DNA from: Ruminococcaceae bacterium UBA6842
GTDB lineage: Bacteria > Bacillota > Clostridia > Oscillospirales > Acutalibacteraceae
Length of the DNA stretch: 10,650 nt
Direction: 5' to 3'
Assembly (NCBI GenBank): GCA_002451855.1
Contig: DKDS01000096.1
Location: 15,441 to 26,090, forward strand
Shown in pieces: positions 1 through 6,035 of the stretch. Numbering within the stretch: position 1 is the stretch's first letter; each line of letters begins with the position of its first letter. The notes below the pieces were generated by a model that saw only the letters and a list, made by a program, of their open reading frames with translations, had not been told where the DNA came from and did not search any database. Both the position numbers and the translations under genes were made by a program.

Positions 1-1582
1 TGGCTCCGACAGCCACACCCCGACAGGCGGCGGAATAGGTATGCTTGCAATGGGTGCGGGCGGTCTTGATGTTGCGGTTGCAATGGGCGGCGGTGCTTAC
101 TATATCACAATGCCCAAAATGTATAAGGTCAATTTAACAGGAAAGCTTAAGCCCTTTGTCACAGCTAAGGATATAAGCCTTGAGATACTTCGTATACTCT
201 CTGTTAAGGGCGGCGTAGGCGCTGTTATCGAATGGGGCGGCGAGGGTATTAAATACCTTTCCGTGCCGGAACGCGCGACCATAACCAATATGGGAACAGA
301 GCTTGGCGCCACTACCTCTATTTTCCCGTCCGATGAGGTTACAAAGAAATTCCTTGAAGCACAGGGAAGAGGCGAGGATTATACCGAGCTTTCAAGCGAC
401 CCCGACGCGGTTTACGACAAAGTAATTGATATAAACCTTGACGAGTTAAAGCCGCTTATTGCCTGTCCGCACAGTCCCGACAATATCGTAACGGTAGAAT
501 CGTTAAAGGGCACAAAGGTCGACCAGGTATGTATCGGCTCCTGCACCAATTCATCGCTTTTCGATATGTTAAAGGTTGCGGCGCTTTTAAAGGGGAAAAC
601 CATTTCGCCGTCTGTAAGCCTTTCAATTTCACCCGGCTCAAAGCAGGTTCTTTCAATGCTCGCCGACTGCGGCGCGCTTTCCGATATTTTAGCCAGCGGC
701 GCAAGGCTTCTTGAATGTGCGTGCGGCCCCTGTATCGGTATGGGCTTTTCGCCCAATTCCGCAGGCGTTTCACTGCGTACATTTAACCGCAACTTCTTAG
801 GCAGAAGCGGAACCAAGGACGCGAGCGTTTATCTTGTATCGCCCGAAACGGCGGTTGCCGCCGCTCTTACAGGCGAAATTACCGACCCGAGACTTTTGGG
901 CGAAGAACCGCATATAACAATGCCCGACGCCTTTAAAATTGACGACAGCGCCGTAATTGCTCCCGCAACGCCGGAGGAGGCTAAGGATTTAGAGGTTTTG
1001 AGAGGACCTAATATTAAGCCGTTCCCGAAATCAAGACCGCAGGAGGATACTCTCACGGCAGAGCTGGTGCTTAAGGTCGGCGACAATATAACCACCGACC
1101 ATATAATGCCGGCAGGCGCTAAGATACTGCCTTATCGCTCAAATATTCCGCATCTTTCGCAGTTCTGCTTCGGCGTGTGTGATGAGACATTCCCCGAAAG
1201 AGCAAAGGCTCTCGGTCAGAGCATAATTGTCGGCGGCAGTAACTACGGTCAAGGCTCGTCACGCGAGCATGCGGCACTTGTTCCAATGTATCTGGGTGTC
1301 CGTGCCGTTATCACAAAAAGCTTTGCGAGAATTCATGTGGCAAACCTTATAAATGCGGGAATTATGCCGCTTACCTTTAAAAATCCCGACGATTACGATA
1401 AGCTCAATCAGTCTGATAAGCTTACCCTCTCTGATGTTTTTGCCGGAATGGACAGCGGTGAAATAATACTTAAGGACGAGACCACAGGTGACCAAATACC
1501 GCTTGTCTGCTCGTTCACCGAACGCCAGAAAGCCATTTTAAAAGCAGGCGGTCTGCTTGAATATACAAAAAAGGAAGGTTGA
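1..1582 (+). CDS. acn: Aconitate hydratase (aconitase), 5'-truncated by window edge
   Basis: Cytosolic [4Fe-4S] enzyme interconverting citrate and isocitrate. The frame is open from base 2, where it reads GSDSHTPTGGGIG, the conserved aconitase DSH active-site block, so the ATG at 41 is internal. I estimate that about 110 N-terminal residues lie outside. Numbering from the ATG at 41, the cluster-ligand cysteines are C168 (GSCTNSS) and C228/C231 (CGPC). The NMGTELGATTS block is at 83-93, the substrate-arginine region FNRNFLGR at 248-255, and the swivel-domain GQGSSREHA at 403-411. The domain order and compact length fit the bacterial 'Aquifex-type' putative aconitases (about 640 residues) rather than the longer AcnA or AcnB. 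The gene ends 6 nt before the isocitrate dehydrogenase gene, and its 3' end carries that gene's ribosome site. The two enzymes act consecutively, so co-transcription is likely, probably for 2-oxoglutarate/glutamate synthesis. Other 3Fe-4S hydrolyases (LeuC, homoaconitase) are less likely because here the swivel domain is fused on the same chain. Confidence 0.95.
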   Translation, partial: GSDSHTPTGGGIGMLAMGAGGLDVAVAMGGGAYYITMPKMYKVNLTGKLKPFVTAKDISLEILRILSVKGGVGAVIEWGGEGIKYLSVPERATITNMGTELGATTSIFPSDEVTKKFLEAQGRGEDYTELSSDPDAVYDKVIDINLDELKPLIACPHSPDNIVTVESLKGTKVDQVCIGSCTNSSLFDMLKVAALLKGKTISPSVSLSISPGSKQVLSMLADCGALSDILASGARLLECACGPCIGMGFSPNSAGVSLRTFNRNFLGRSGTKDASVYLVSPETAVAAALTGEITDPRLLGEEPHITMPDAFKIDDSAVIAPATPEEAKDLEVLRGPNIKPFPKSRPQEDTLTAELVLKVGDNITTDHIMPAGAKILPYRSNIPHLSQFCFGVCDETFPERAKALGQSIIVGGSNYGQGSSREHAALVPMYLGVRAVITKSFARIHVANLINAGIMPLTFKNPDDYDKLNQSDKLTLSDVFAGMDSGEIILKDETTGDQIPLVCSFTERQKAILKAGGLLEYTKKEG

Positions 1583-1588
1583 TTTTCA

Positions 1589-2737
1589 ATGGAACAGTAC
1601 ATTAACGCTGCGGTTGAACAGTTCCGCACACTTTTAAACGAGCAAATTGCCCGTGAGCGCCGTATGGAGCAGGATAAAAGGGTTACGGATTACAGCAAGC
1701 TTGATAAAATTATAATCGGTATTTGCGGCGGAGACGGAATAGGCCCGATAATTTCCGCGGAATCCGAGCGCCTTTTGCAATTTATTTTAAAGGATGAAAT
1801 TGCCGCGGGAAAAATCGAGCTTCGCACTATCGAGGGTCTTACAATCGAAAACCGAATTGCTCATAACAAAGCAATTCCCGATGATGTTTTAGCTGAAATC
1901 AAGGCTTGTAATGTTATATTAAAGGCTCCTACAACAACACTTAAGGGCGGCACGCTCGAGAGTGCCAATGTAGCGATGCGCCGTGAGCTTGATTTGTATG
2001 CAAATGTCCGTCCCGTTGCCGTTCCCGAGCTTGGCATTGACTGGACTTTCTTCCGTGAGAATACCGAGGGCGAATATGTACTCGGCAGCAGGGGAGTAGA
2101 AATACCCGATACATTGGCTTTTGACTTCAAGGTAACTACAAACGAGGGTACAAAGCGAATTGCAAGAGCGGCGTTTGAATATGCCAAAAACAACGGAAAA
2201 ACCAATGTCGCAATCGTAACAAAGGCTAATATTATGAAAAAGACCGACGGTAAATTCTCGGAGCTTTGCCACGAGGTTGCAAAGGATTACCCCGGAATTA
2301 CCGCTGAAGACTGGTACATTGACATTATGACCGCCAATCTCGTAAACGAGCGCGTAAGGAGCAACTTCCAGGTAATTCTTCTGCCTAACCTCTACGGCGA
2401 TATTATCACCGACGAAGCAGCCCAAATACAGGGCGGCGTAGGTACTGCCGGCAGCGCCAATTTGGGCGATGTGTATGCTATGTTTGAAGCAATCCACGGC
2501 TCCGCACCGAGAATGATAGAAACCGGTAGGGGAGCATATGCCAATCCGACCAGTATGTTTAAGGCTACCGAAATGCTCTTAAGACATATAGGATTTATCG
2601 AGAAAGCAAATAAGCTTGATAAAGCCCTGCACATTTGCACCGAGGTTGATAAGAAGTATGTTATCACCGGTCACGAGGACGGCGCTACCTGCTCACAGTT
2701 CGGGGATTATTTAATGTCAACCATTGAAAAGCTGTAA
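1589..2737 (+). CDS. icd: Isocitrate dehydrogenase (isocitrate/isopropylmalate dehydrogenase family)
   Basis: Oxidatively decarboxylates isocitrate to 2-oxoglutarate in the cytosol with NAD+ or NADP+. The protein has 382 residues. A charged N-terminal extension of about 40 residues precedes the GGDGIGP nucleotide-fold start (47-53). Isocitrate-binding residues are visible: S125, N127 and R131 in ESANVAMRR, R141 (NVRPV), R156 in FRENTEGEY, and K212 (TKANIMK). Metal-binding aspartates are D245, D271 and D275 (NLYGDIITD). The adenine-side loop after HGSAP (303-307) reads RMIETGRGAYANP. It is about three residues longer than in E. coli Icd and has neither the Lys-Tyr of NADP enzymes nor the Asp-Ile of NAD enzymes, so the cofactor cannot be called from sequence. 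The ribosome site AGGAAGG at 1572-1578 lies inside the end of the aconitase gene, 10 nt before the ATG. Aconitase immediately upstream favours isocitrate over isopropylmalate or homoisocitrate as substrate. Confidence 0.93.
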   Translation: MEQYINAAVEQFRTLLNEQIARERRMEQDKRVTDYSKLDKIIIGICGGDGIGPIISAESERLLQFILKDEIAAGKIELRTIEGLTIENRIAHNKAIPDDVLAEIKACNVILKAPTTTLKGGTLESANVAMRRELDLYANVRPVAVPELGIDWTFFRENTEGEYVLGSRGVEIPDTLAFDFKVTTNEGTKRIARAAFEYAKNNGKTNVAIVTKANIMKKTDGKFSELCHEVAKDYPGITAEDWYIDIMTANLVNERVRSNFQVILLPNLYGDIITDEAAQIQGGVGTAGSANLGDVYAMFEAIHGSAPRMIETGRGAYANPTSMFKATEMLLRHIGFIEKANKLDKALHICTEVDKKYVITGHEDGATCSQFGDYLMSTIEKL

Positions 2738-2784
2738 TAAAACAATAGAAATTACAAAGTTAAAGTGAATTACTTTTGCTTACT

Positions 2785-2811
2785 GCCTCCCTTATTAAAG
2801 GGAGGCTTTTT
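2785..2811 (+). terminator. Rho-independent terminator of the acn-icd unit
   Basis: A perfect 9-bp stem, GCCTCCCTT (2785-2793) with AAGGGAGGC (2798-2806), has the 4-nt loop ATTA and is followed by five T. It lies 48 nt after the icd stop codon and just before a promoter for the next unit, so it separates the two transcripts. Confidence 0.9.
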
Positions 2812-2814
2812 GTA

Positions 2815-2843
2815 TTGACAAACACCAAATTATGTGATATAAC
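2815..2843 (+). promoter_or_regulatory. Sigma-A-type promoter for the RpiR-transporter unit
   Basis: A perfect -35 TTGACA (2815-2820), a 17-nt spacer and -10 TATAAC (2838-2843, one mismatch to TATAAT) lie immediately after the upstream terminator. The predicted start is near 2850, giving a leader of about 50 nt before the ATG at 2899. Such a near-consensus promoter usually needs a repressor, and the downstream RpiR protein is the obvious candidate. Confidence 0.8.
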
Positions 2844-2847
2844 TTTT

Positions 2848-2886
2848 TTGTTCCAATAAATATTAAATAATAGAATTTTGTTTCAA
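2848..2886 (+). promoter_or_regulatory. Possible operator: two 9-nt direct repeats downstream of the promoter
   Basis: TTGTTCCAA (2848-2856) and TTGTTTCAA (2878-2886) match at 8 of 9 positions. They are 30 nt apart start to start, close to three helical turns. The first sits at the predicted transcription start and the second just before the ribosome site. This placement would suit autorepression by the RpiR protein, but the repeats are AT-rich and short, so chance is possible. Confidence 0.3.
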
Positions 2887-2898
2887 ATAGGTGAGATT

Positions 2899-3768
2899 AT
2901 GAAATCAATGTTTGGTATTATGCAGCATATTAAAAATAAATATTTTTCTCTTACAACGGCTGAAAAGAAAATATGCGATTATCTGACAGAAAACTATGAG
3001 AAGATACCTCTTATTACTGCCGAAACGGTAGCGGCAGGAGCAGGCGTTGCAAAATCCGCTGTGGTAAGATGCAGCAAATCACTGGGATTTAGCGGTTTTT
3101 CCGAGCTTAAAAGTCATGTTATGTCGGAATGTATTAAAAATGAAAAACTAAATTATTGTCCGTATATATCTCCGGAAGACGATCACCTGCAAATACTCAG
3201 AAAGGTTTTTGCCGTAACCGTTAAAACTCTTAATGACACTGCCGAAAACCTTGATTTTGAAATGGCAGAACAGCTTATATCGGCACTTCGCAAAGCTGAA
3301 AACATATATATTTACGGCGTGGGAACCTCAGCTATACTTGTAAATGAGCTGCAATATCAACTTATAACTCTTGGATATTCTGCCTTTGCTTTCAGTGATG
3401 TACCCACTATGGCGGTCTCGACTATGAACTTGAAAAAGGGGGATATAGCCATCGGTTTAAGTTACAGCGGACGAACCACATCAGTGCTTGAAACGCTGAA
3501 GCTTGCAAAGCAGGGTGGTGCGCTTACTGCCTGTATAACCGCAAATTCCGAAAGTGATATTATGTGTCTGTGCGATATCCCACTTTCGGTATACTCAGAC
3601 GAAATAAATTATCCTATCGAGCCTATGTCAGCGAGAATTGCACAAATAAGCCTTATAAATGCCCTTGTAATAATGATTTCTTCAAATAATTATGAGGAAA
3701 CACTTGAAAGAAGCCGCAGAAAACACGAGCTTGTCGAAAAGGTGAGGAGCGGAAAAAATGAGAAATAA
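2899..3768 (+). CDS. RpiR/MurR-family transcriptional regulator (HTH + SIS domain)
   Basis: DNA-binding regulator expected to sense a phosphosugar. I chose the ATG at 2899 because AGGTGA (2889-2894) stands 4 nt upstream; a TTG at 2878 in the same frame has no ribosome site. The product is 289 residues, typical for the family. The N-terminal RpiR helix-turn-helix spans about 10-75, with the recognition part around AETVAAGAGVAKSAVVRCSKSLGFSGFSEL. The C-terminal SIS (sugar isomerase) domain spans about 120-260. Its phosphosugar-binding blocks are GVGTSA (140-145) and GLSYSGRT (186-193), with a Ser/Thr-rich loop. The gene overlaps the transporter gene by 11 nt, so the pair is co-transcribed and the regulator probably controls its own operon in response to the transported substrate or its phosphorylated product. 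The ligand cannot be named from sequence. Confidence 0.92.
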   Translation: MKSMFGIMQHIKNKYFSLTTAEKKICDYLTENYEKIPLITAETVAAGAGVAKSAVVRCSKSLGFSGFSELKSHVMSECIKNEKLNYCPYISPEDDHLQILRKVFAVTVKTLNDTAENLDFEMAEQLISALRKAENIYIYGVGTSAILVNELQYQLITLGYSAFAFSDVPTMAVSTMNLKKGDIAIGLSYSGRTTSVLETLKLAKQGGALTACITANSESDIMCLCDIPLSVYSDEINYPIEPMSARIAQISLINALVIMISSNNYEETLERSRRKHELVEKVRSGKNEK

Positions 3769-4918
3769 AAGACTTATTTTTGCGATGTGTTACATATCCT
3801 ATACATTGACATATGTAGCGCGGCTTAACCTCACTATGGCGGCATCACCATTGAAAAAAGAGGGAATGCTATCATCTGCGCAAATAGGAGTGCTTGGCAG
3901 TGTATTTTTTGCGGTTTATCCGGTAGGCAGACTTATAAACGGTGCTTTGAGCGAACATTTTCCTGCACGTAATATGATAGCGGGGGGATTGCTGCTCGGA
4001 GCGCTGGCTAATATTTTTTTCGGCTTTTTGCCACCGTTTACAGCACTTACAGTGCTCTGGGGAGTTAATGCCTATGCTCAATCAATGCTTTGGAGTTCAG
4101 TGCTTAAAACCGTGGGTGCGGTTTACGGGGAAAGCAATGCACAAAGAATGTCGGCTTATATGGTAACCTCGGTAGCTTCGGGTAATATTGCGGGAATAAT
4201 TATAGCAATGCTTTTAATACGCTCTTTCGGTGTTTTGGCTGCTTTCATTTTACCGGGTGTATTGCTTGTCATTTCAGCAACAGCGGCTTTTTTTATCATA
4301 GGAAATCCGGATAAATTCAATGTCTGCGCTTCTTCCGGAGTGCGGACACTTAAAAATAAAAATGTTCGTTTTATGCTTATACCCGCCGTATTTCACGGCG
4401 TTATAAAAGATAATATAAGTCTGTGGATGGCGGTCTATGTTGCAGATGAATTCGGCATAAATATAGAAAAGTTTGCCTTTTATTTACTTCTTATACCTAT
4501 TGCAGGGCTTGCCGGCAGATTTTTGTACCCTCCGCTCTACAAGCTTTTGCAATATAACGAAAACTTTGTTTCGCTTGTCGGATTTTCGCTTTGCGCATTT
4601 CTATCGTTATTACTTATATTTGCGGCAATAACTCCGTTCGCTGCGATTATTTATCTCAGCGGAATTTATATATCGGTATCACTTATAAATACATCTGTGC
4701 TGTCGGTTTTTCCCATGCAGTTTTATTCAAACGGAATGTCCGGAACAATCAGCGGTTTGATGGATTTCAGCACATATTTAGGGGCGGGAATAGGTTCAGT
4801 TATTTATGGCGGAATGATAGGTACCTTTGGCTATAAATCAATGTTTATTTCATGGCTTTGTATTTCTGTTATATCAGTTTTGACACTAATGTATTACAAA
4901 TACAAAATCACAAATTAA
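3758..4918 (+). CDS. MFS transporter, organophosphate antiporter (GlpT/UhpT)-like
   Basis: Integral membrane carrier of 386 residues with about 12 hydrophobic segments in two halves, separated by a polar loop near 183-205. The start of TM1 (YTLTYVARLNLTMA) resembles the Y-x-x-R-x-N block of the OPA family (GlpT, UhpT, UhpC). R22 falls where GlpT has its phosphate-binding R45. TM7 (HGVIKDNISLWMAVYV) aligns by eye with the GlpT segment carrying the second phosphate-binding arginine, but has K217 there. GESNAQRMSAY (124-134) corresponds to the inter-helix segment after TM4. GAGGAG (3744-3749) stands 8 nt before the ATG, inside the end of the RpiR gene. Pairing with a SIS-domain regulator suggests uptake of a sugar phosphate or related phosphorylated or acidic sugar, but the substrate is inferred. 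It is shorter than GlpT (about 450 residues). Translational coupling with the upstream gene is likely. Confidence 0.85.
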   Translation: MRNKRLIFAMCYISYTLTYVARLNLTMAASPLKKEGMLSSAQIGVLGSVFFAVYPVGRLINGALSEHFPARNMIAGGLLLGALANIFFGFLPPFTALTVLWGVNAYAQSMLWSSVLKTVGAVYGESNAQRMSAYMVTSVASGNIAGIIIAMLLIRSFGVLAAFILPGVLLVISATAAFFIIGNPDKFNVCASSGVRTLKNKNVRFMLIPAVFHGVIKDNISLWMAVYVADEFGINIEKFAFYLLLIPIAGLAGRFLYPPLYKLLQYNENFVSLVGFSLCAFLSLLLIFAAITPFAAIIYLSGIYISVSLINTSVLSVFPMQFYSNGMSGTISGLMDFSTYLGAGIGSVIYGGMIGTFGYKSMFISWLCISVISVLTLMYYKYKITN

Positions 4919-4960
4919 TTATCTGATGTTTTTTTAATTTATTTCTAATATACCCGTTTT

Positions 4961-4988
4961 AAAAAAACTGCCTACACGGTCTTTTTTT
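4961..4988 (+). terminator. Weak, possibly bidirectional terminator after the MFS gene
   Basis: Seven A (4961-4967), ACTG, the 6-nt loop CCTACA, CGGT and then C followed by seven T (4982-4988). ACTG/CGGT pairs with one G-T wobble, and the A and T runs extend the stem past a bulged C. The symmetry gives a T run on either strand, so it could end transcripts from both sides. The GC part of the stem is only 4 bp, so strength is doubtful. It also forms the left edge of the GC-rich element described next. Confidence 0.5.
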
Positions 4989-5100
4989 GAATTGTCCGAA
5001 ACGCTCATTTAGTACCGAGAGCCAGTGCGGACACCGGCGGCGGCTTGTAATTGCCGAGTGGGGAAAACAAACTATTGCGGTACGCTGGTTTTCGCAGTGG

Positions 5101-5132
5101 CAATTATACTAAATGAATATTTAGTATAATTG
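5101..5132. repeat. Perfect 14-bp hairpin at the right end of the GC-rich element
   Basis: The arm at 5101-5114 (CAATTATACTAAAT) is the exact reverse complement of 5119-5132, with the 4-nt loop GAAT. No T run follows on either strand, so it is not a standard terminator. Its left arm is also complementary to 5006-5014, giving two competing pairings. Confidence 0.8.
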
Positions 5133-5202
5133 GGGGAAGTTTTAAAAATATGCTTATAAATTCTTTAATCCCAATTTCATCATAGCCCATAAATCATTTG
5201 AA

Positions 5203-5221
5203 AGCCGCTGTTTAAGCGGTT
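5203..5221. terminator. Small hairpin in the convergent intergenic region
   Basis: AGCCGCT (5203-5209) pairs with AGCGGTT (5215-5221), 7 bp with one G-T wobble and a 5-nt loop. TTCTTC would follow on the + strand, and CTTTC includes the outer part on the - strand. It is a plausible secondary terminator for the leftward spoVAC transcript, but the T tracts are poor. Confidence 0.35.
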
Positions 5222-5236
5222 CTTCATATAAATATT

Positions 5237-5274
5237 CAGCAGTCATATTTTTATTTATATGACTGCTGTGTTTT
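5237..5274. terminator. 12-bp hairpin terminator 3' of spoVAC
   Basis: CAGCAGTCATAT (5237-5248) and ATATGACTGCTG (5257-5268) form a perfect 12-bp stem with an 8-nt AT loop, starting 15 nt beyond the spoVAC stop codon. The + strand continues TGTTTTGTT and the - strand continues AATATTTATAT. It most likely ends spoVAC transcription and blocks rightward read-through. The direction is uncertain because neither tail is a clean T run. Confidence 0.55.
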
Positions 5275-5283
5275 GTTGTATTA

Positions 5284-5727
5284 TTAAAATAAGCCTATGA
5301 TATACAATATCAATCCGTAAACCACACTTGCGGCTGTACCATAAACAATTACGGGTCCTGCAATCGTAAACATTTTTACTCCCAGCCCCAATATCCAGCC
5401 TTCGCTTTTGAACTCTATCGCCGGCGAAACAACCGCATTTGCAAAGCCTGTTATGGGCACAAGCGTACCTGCTCCGGCACGCTTGGCAATTTTATCAAAT
5501 AATTTAAGCCCTGTCAGTATTGCCGCCGCAAAAACGAGTGTACTCGGAACTGCCATTTTTACCACTTTTTCCGGCAAATCCAGCATAGTATACCACTCTG
5601 TAAGTAACTGTCCTATCACACAAATCAATCCGCCTATAACAAACGCGTTTATAAAATCCTTAAGTTTAGGCGACGGCGGCGAAAGCTTTTTTGTCATTTC
5701 ACCGTATTCTTTATCTGTGGGTCGCAT
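5284..5727 (-). CDS. spoVAC: Stage V sporulation protein AC (SpoVAC)
   Basis: Small integral membrane protein of the SpoVA channel in the inner membrane of the developing spore, which moves dipicolinic acid during sporulation and germination. The 147-residue product carries the family hallmarks VPITGFANAVVSPAIEFKSEG (around 90-110) and KMFTIAGP (118-125). There are roughly four hydrophobic segments (about 25-44, 58-78, 112-126 and 127-146). I chose the ATG at 5727 because AGGAGG (5740-5735) lies 7 nt upstream; an in-frame upstream ATG at 5760 would add 11 residues and would place the ribosome site inside the gene. SpoVAC genes usually sit with spoVAD and spoVAE, but none is adjacent here: upstream is a small Xre-type repressor gene and downstream is a convergent transporter. 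Expression is probably forespore-specific (see the promoter and hairpin entries). It may be one of several SpoVAC paralogues in the genome. Confidence 0.93.
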   Translation of the reverse strand: MRPTDKEYGEMTKKLSPPSPKLKDFINAFVIGGLICVIGQLLTEWYTMLDLPEKVVKMAVPSTLVFAAAILTGLKLFDKIAKRAGAGTLVPITGFANAVVSPAIEFKSEGWILGLGVKMFTIAGPVIVYGTAASVVYGLILYIIGLF

Positions 5728-5773
5728 AAAAAACTCCTCCTTTTTGCTTATTATCAGCAAAAAATGAGGAGTT
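5728..5773 (-). promoter_or_regulatory. Hairpin sequestering the spoVAC ribosome site, also terminator-like for the upstream repressor gene
   Basis: Reading the - strand, AACTCCTC (5773-5766) pairs with GAGGAGTT (5739-5732) and GCAAAAA-type arms (5763-5757 with 5747-5741) add 7 bp. This makes 15 bp around a small internal loop with a 9-nt apical loop (5756-5748). The AGGAGG ribosome site of spoVAC is in the 3' arm. Six T (5733-5728) follow and run straight into the ATG. The hairpin starts 11 nt after the repressor stop codon. In a read-through transcript it would both terminate and hide the ribosome site. Confidence 0.7.
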
Positions 5774-5779
5774 TATGCA
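5749..5779 (-). promoter_or_regulatory. Candidate sigma-G promoter for spoVAC
   Basis: On the - strand, TGCATA (5779-5774) fits the forespore sigma-G -35 (TGMATA). After 18 nt comes GATAATA (5755-5749), matching the sigma-G -10 (CATNHTA) except at the first base. The predicted start is near 5742, immediately before the AGGAGG site, giving a leader of about 15 nt. A forespore sigma-G origin agrees with known regulation of spoVA genes. SpoVAC identity and motif spacing are the only support. Confidence 0.5.
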
Positions 5780-5784
5780 ATAAT

Positions 5785-6006
5785 TCAGTACGGTCTTTTC
5801 GGAGTGTCCGTTAAGCCCAAAATATAATCGGTTGAGGTATTATATAATTTTGCCAGACAAATTAAAATATCGCTTGGTATATCTCTCAGGCCTCTCTCGT
5901 AGCGGCTGTATTGCGGTTGCTTCATTTGGAGATATTCGGAAACATAATTTTGCGAATAATCTGAATCTTCCCTTAAATCTTTAATTCTTGGGTAATAATT
6001 ATTCAT
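5785..6006 (-). CDS. Small Xre/Cro-family helix-turn-helix repressor
   Basis: Cytosolic DNA-binding protein consisting almost entirely of one HTH_3 domain (73 residues). The domain spans about 7-64: IKDLREDSDYSQNYVSEYLQM, with the recognition helix around KQPQYSRYERGLRDIP, then LAKLYNTSTDYILGLTD, a typical Xre ending. I chose the ATG at 6006 because AGGAGG (6018-6013) is 6 nt upstream. An in-frame upstream ATG at 6042 lacks a ribosome site and would lie within the operators. No metal-, ligand- or peptidase domain is present, so activity would depend on dimerisation or on a partner. Three palindromes directly upstream are likely its operators, implying autoregulation. It precedes spoVAC by 57 nt on the same strand, but a terminator-like hairpin lies between them. 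Confidence 0.9.
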   Translation of the reverse strand: MNNYYPRIKDLREDSDYSQNYVSEYLQMKQPQYSRYERGLRDIPSDILICLAKLYNTSTDYILGLTDTPKRPY

Positions 6007-6035
6007 ATTATGCCTCCTTTTATAACCAATCGGTA

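Larger units (their letters stand above)
4956..5148. repeat. GC-rich, strongly self-complementary intergenic element flanked by 10-bp direct repeats
   Basis: Positions 4992-5101 contain 61 G/C in 110 bases, while the next 99 bases contain 23. The segment lies between GTTTTAAAAA copies at 4956-4965 and 5139-5148. It contains a terminator-like hairpin on the left (4961-4988) and a perfect 14-bp hairpin on the right (5101-5132). In between are long-range complements: CATTTAGTA (5006-5014) with TACTAAATG (5107-5115), GCCA-G-TGCG (5021-5029) with CGCA-G-TGGC (5093-5101), and TGTCCG (4993-4998) with CGGACA (5028-5033). No start codon with a ribosome site opens a convincing reading frame on either strand. 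It could be a MITE-like dispersed repeat, a structured non-coding RNA, or both. I do not recognise it as a known riboswitch class. Confidence 0.45.

Noticed and set aside
1919..2497. 192-codon open frame antisense to icd
   Set aside because: It is a shadow of a highly conserved enzyme gene, with no ribosome site or recognisable domain.
2878..2898. Upstream TTG start for the RpiR regulator
   Set aside because: It lacks a ribosome site, and the ATG at 2899 has AGGTGA at suitable distance and gives the usual family N-terminus.
4961..5122. Open frame of about 50 codons on the - strand through the GC-rich element
   Set aside because: A stop codon stands just upstream, there is no ATG, GTG or TTG start with a ribosome site, and the composition is explained by the self-complementary DNA.
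4992..5132. Known riboswitch class (cobalamin, T-box, TPP, SAM, cyclic-di-GMP) in the GC-rich element
   Set aside because: I compared from memory the conserved cores of these classes on both strands and found no match, and no metabolic gene follows.
5150..5185. 11-codon ATG frame after GGGGGAAG, which could be the target of the structured element
   Set aside because: The purine run is not a good ribosome site for this genome, the peptide is trivial, and the same purines can pair with CCCAATT at 5170-5176.
5408..5767. 119-codon open frame antisense to spoVAC
   Set aside because: spoVAC on the opposite strand has unmistakable family motifs; this frame has none.
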